A DNA stretch of 64,000 nucleotides from Pelagibius sp028280305 (GTDB taxonomy: Bacteria > Pseudomonadota > Alphaproteobacteria > Kiloniellales > Kiloniellaceae). Within the stretch, counting starts at the first letter, position 1. Each line of letters starts with the position of its first letter. The notes under the pieces are model-generated. The model ran no database searches. It saw only the letters and a program-made list of their open reading frames with translations, and was not told the DNA's origin. The stretch lies in NCBI RefSeq assembly GCF_965233615.1, contig NZ_OZ247495.1. The stretch is one strand, 5' to 3'. Positions 62,408 through 64,000 of this stretch are shown piece by piece. The position numbers and the translations under genes are program-made.

Positions 62408-63273
62408 CAGCCGGCCCCTTCGTCGTAGCGCCTGCCCCTGGCGAGCATATCGGCTGTACCGATGACCCGGTTCAAGCCATCGAAATCGAACATCCGATCC
62501 CGAAAAGCCTCGTTCGAACCGGCGGCAACCAGGTTGCCGTAATAGTCCCGCGCCGTCGCCGCCAGGGCGCGGACCACGCCGCCGGGGAAGATAACGAAGC
62601 GGAAACCAAGCCCCTCGAGACCCGCAGCGTCGACAGCCGGCGTCCTGCCGCCTTCAATCATATTGGCCATCAGGGGAGCCCGCCCCGCGAAGCGCTGCAC
62701 AATCGTTTCGATCTCCGCCAGCGACTGCGGCGCTTCAACGAACAGCATATCAACACCGGCCTCCAGGTAAGCCTCCCCGCGGTCGAGCGCTGCTTCGAGG
62801 CCTTCCACCGCAATGGCATCGGTACGTCCGATGATCAGAGTCTCATCCGAACCCCGCGCATCGCAGGCCGCCCGGACCTTTCCGACCATCTCCGCCGGGC
62901 TGACCAGTGTCTTGCCGTCGAGATGCCCGCAGCGCTTCGGTAGCGTCTGGTCCTCCAGTTGCAGTGCATTTGCGCCCATGCGCTCAAACATCCGAACGGT
63001 CCGCTGGACGTTGAGAGCGTTGCCGAAGCCGTTATCGGCATCGGCAACGATGGGCACGGCGACGCGGTCCCGCAGCACCGCTATGGTATCCGCAACCTCG
63101 GTCATTGAAACGAGCCCAAGATCGGGGCGCCCAAAACGGGTATAGGCAATCGATGCGCCGGACAGATAGACCGCCTCGGCGCCGGCCTGTTCGGCCAGCA
63201 GTCCGGTCAAGGCGTCGTAGACCCCCGGCGCGAGCAGGATCCGGTCTTCGGCCAGTCTCTTCTTCAGGCTCAT
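62407..63273 (-). CDS. Isocitrate lyase/PEP mutase superfamily lyase, 2,3-dimethylmalate or methylisocitrate lyase-like
   Basis: A 288-residue TIM-barrel protein with metal-site acids Asp78/Asp80 (ADADNGFGN) and Glu107 (QLEDQT). The catalytic loop is KRCGH (113-117) with Cys115, the mark of true C-C lyases (isocitrate, methylisocitrate and dimethylmalate lyase), unlike PEP mutase. It lies next to aconitase-like hydratase subunits, as dimethylmalate lyase does in Eubacterium barkeri. It would split a malate-like acid into pyruvate or a related oxo-acid and a second carboxylate. Exact substrate is inferred. Confidence 0.88.
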   Translation of the reverse strand: MSLKKRLAEDRILLAPGVYDALTGLLAEQAGAEAVYLSGASIAYTRFGRPDLGLVSMTEVADTIAVLRDRVAVPIVADADNGFGNALNVQRTVRMFERMGANALQLEDQTLPKRCGHLDGKTLVSPAEMVGKVRAACDARGSDETLIIGRTDAIAVEGLEAALDRGEAYLEAGVDMLFVEAPQSLAEIETIVQRFAGRAPLMANMIEGGRTPAVDAAGLEGLGFRFVIFPGGVVRALAATARDYYGNLVAAGSNEAFRDRMFDFDGLNRVIGTADMLARGRRYDEGAG

Positions 63274-63776
63274 GAGGCGGTCCCTTCCCGACGCGCTGCA
63301 GCGAAGCGTTTCTTCAAGTGCGGTACCAAACCGCCATCGGCCAGAAGCTGCTTGAGGTTATCCGGCAGCGGTTCCAAAGGCAGGGCTTTGTCTTTCTGCG
63401 TTAGCCGGAGCTGGCCCGCCTCGACATCCAGTTCCACGGCATCACCGTCAGCAACATCCGCCAGATCATCAGCGACCAAAACGGGAAGACCAAGGTTGAT
63501 GGCATTGCGATAAAAGATACCTGCAAATGACAAGGCGACAACGCCGGCGAGGCCGAGATGTTTCAGCGCCTCGGCCGCCTGCTCGCGGGATGAACCCATG
63601 CCGAAGTTCCAGCCCGCCACCAGGACATCACCGGCTTTGACCTGTTCGGCAAAGCCCGGCCGCAGCCCTTCCAGGCAATGAGCCGCCAGAGCCTCGATAC
63701 CGCCGCTCATAAAGGCGCCCGGCGCCAATTGATCGGTATCGACATCATCGCCAAAAAGGAACGCCCTGCCGCTCAT
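63270..63776 (-). CDS. Aconitase-family small subunit (LeuD/DmdB-like)
   Basis: A 168-residue swivel-domain protein with AGWNFGMGSSREQAAEAL, the substrate-binding loop shared by isopropylmalate isomerase and related hydratases. It partners with the upstream iron-sulfur large subunit. The adjacent lyase, together with absence of leuA/leuB, points to hydration of an unsaturated or alkylated dicarboxylate, not leucine synthesis. Both ends overlap its neighbours by ATGA. Confidence 0.85.
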   Translation of the reverse strand: MSGRAFLFGDDVDTDQLAPGAFMSGGIEALAAHCLEGLRPGFAEQVKAGDVLVAGWNFGMGSSREQAAEALKHLGLAGVVALSFAGIFYRNAINLGLPVLVADDLADVADGDAVELDVEAGQLRLTQKDKALPLEPLPDNLKQLLADGGLVPHLKKRFAAARREGTAS

Positions 63777-64000
63777 ATCGCGCTGATCTCCAAGGTCAGG
63801 AAATTACGGGGGTCGGCGATGCGCCCGGCGACTGCCGAGGCCGCGACCGTCAGCGGCGAACCGAGCCAGACCCGCGACGACGGCGCGCCCATGCGGCCCT
63901 TGAAGTTCCGTGCGGTCGAAGAGATACAGGTCACCCCGGCGCCCAGGCGGTCGGCGCCGTAGCCGGCACAGATACCGCAGGCATTGGCCAGAATGCGGGC
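63773..64000 (-). CDS. Aconitase-family large subunit (LeuC/DmdA-like), C-terminal part only
   Basis: The frame is open to the window edge and gives 75 residues before the stop. ACGICAGYGADRLGAG carries the CxxC pair that binds two cluster irons, and RNFKGRMG with SPLTVAASAVAGRI is the conserved C-terminus of 3-isopropylmalate dehydratase-type large subunits. With the next gene it would form a [4Fe-4S] hydro-lyase. The N-terminal three quarters lie outside the window, so subfamily cannot be decided. Confidence 0.88.
   Translation of the reverse strand, partial: ARILANACGICAGYGADRLGAGVTCISSTARNFKGRMGAPSSRVWLGSPLTVAASAVAGRIADPRNFLTLEISAI

Noticed and set aside
63270..64000. LeuC/LeuD for leucine biosynthesis.
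   Set aside because: No leuA or leuB is nearby, and the genes are overlapped with an isocitrate-lyase-type lyase and HyuAB. A catabolic hydratase is more likely, though the large subunit is incomplete.

Overview
The window reads as a gene-dense stretch of a high-GC alphaproteobacterial chromosome, probably a Rhodospirillales- or Rhizobiales-like heterotroph. The evidence is the fructose transporter order frcB-frcC-frcA-frcK, a long glycogen operon, GntR/idonate genes, many GTG/TTG starts and 1-4 bp stop/start overlaps, and REP-like palindromes between convergent genes. I see no rRNA, tRNA, CRISPR array, prophage or intact insertion sequence. No gap between genes exceeds 300 bases.

Layout. 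1-4116 (+): a catabolic operon of a beta-keto acid cleavage enzyme (5' end outside the window), a PcaB-like lyase, a fumarylacetoacetate hydrolase-family enzyme and a PanE-like reductase. 4117-4250: two imperfect palindromes. 4267-8599: zinc alcohol dehydrogenase, SDR and HisD-like dehydrogenase transcribed away from a LacI-type regulator, with two operator-like palindromes between them; the set resembles the dihydroxypropanesulfonate (DHPS, hps) genes. 8628-11721: PPOX flavoprotein, MsrBA fusion, an SDR and a small exported protein. 11763-14865: L-idonate/gluconate genes and a GntR-type LacI regulator around a perfect 14-bp operator. 14999-22138: a GlxA/CdhR-like AraC regulator divergent from a CoA-thioester operon with CaiA-, CaiD- and CaiB-like enzymes, an ADP-forming acyl-CoA ligase and a GST.

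22229-35853: exported phytase/esterase-like protein, two serine proteases, glyoxalase I, an exonuclease-CBS-nucleotidyltransferase fusion beside a DUF4212/VC_2705-type sodium symporter that carries an EF-hand-like loop, then small membrane and secreted proteins and a di-haem peroxidase. 36005-40208 (-): fructose ABC importer and kinase, with an intrinsic terminator between frcA and frcK. 40490-55118 (+): glgC, glgA, glgX, malQ, pgm, a ROK regulator, glgP and glgB. Similar AT-rich inverted repeats lie at the frcB promoter and upstream of the ROK gene, which suggests one regulator links fructose uptake to glycogen storage. 55300-56574: a cation/proton antiporter.

56590-64000 (-): a tightly overlapping operon of aconitase-like large and small subunits, an isocitrate-lyase-family lyase, HyuB, HyuA, an isochorismatase-like hydrolase without its cysteine nucleophile, and a fumarate-reductase-like flavoprotein. 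This is the best candidate for an undescribed pathway: the enzymes could together open a cyclic amide or imide and degrade the resulting alkylated dicarboxylate, in part as in the dimethylmaleate branch of nicotinate fermentation. That reading is inference.
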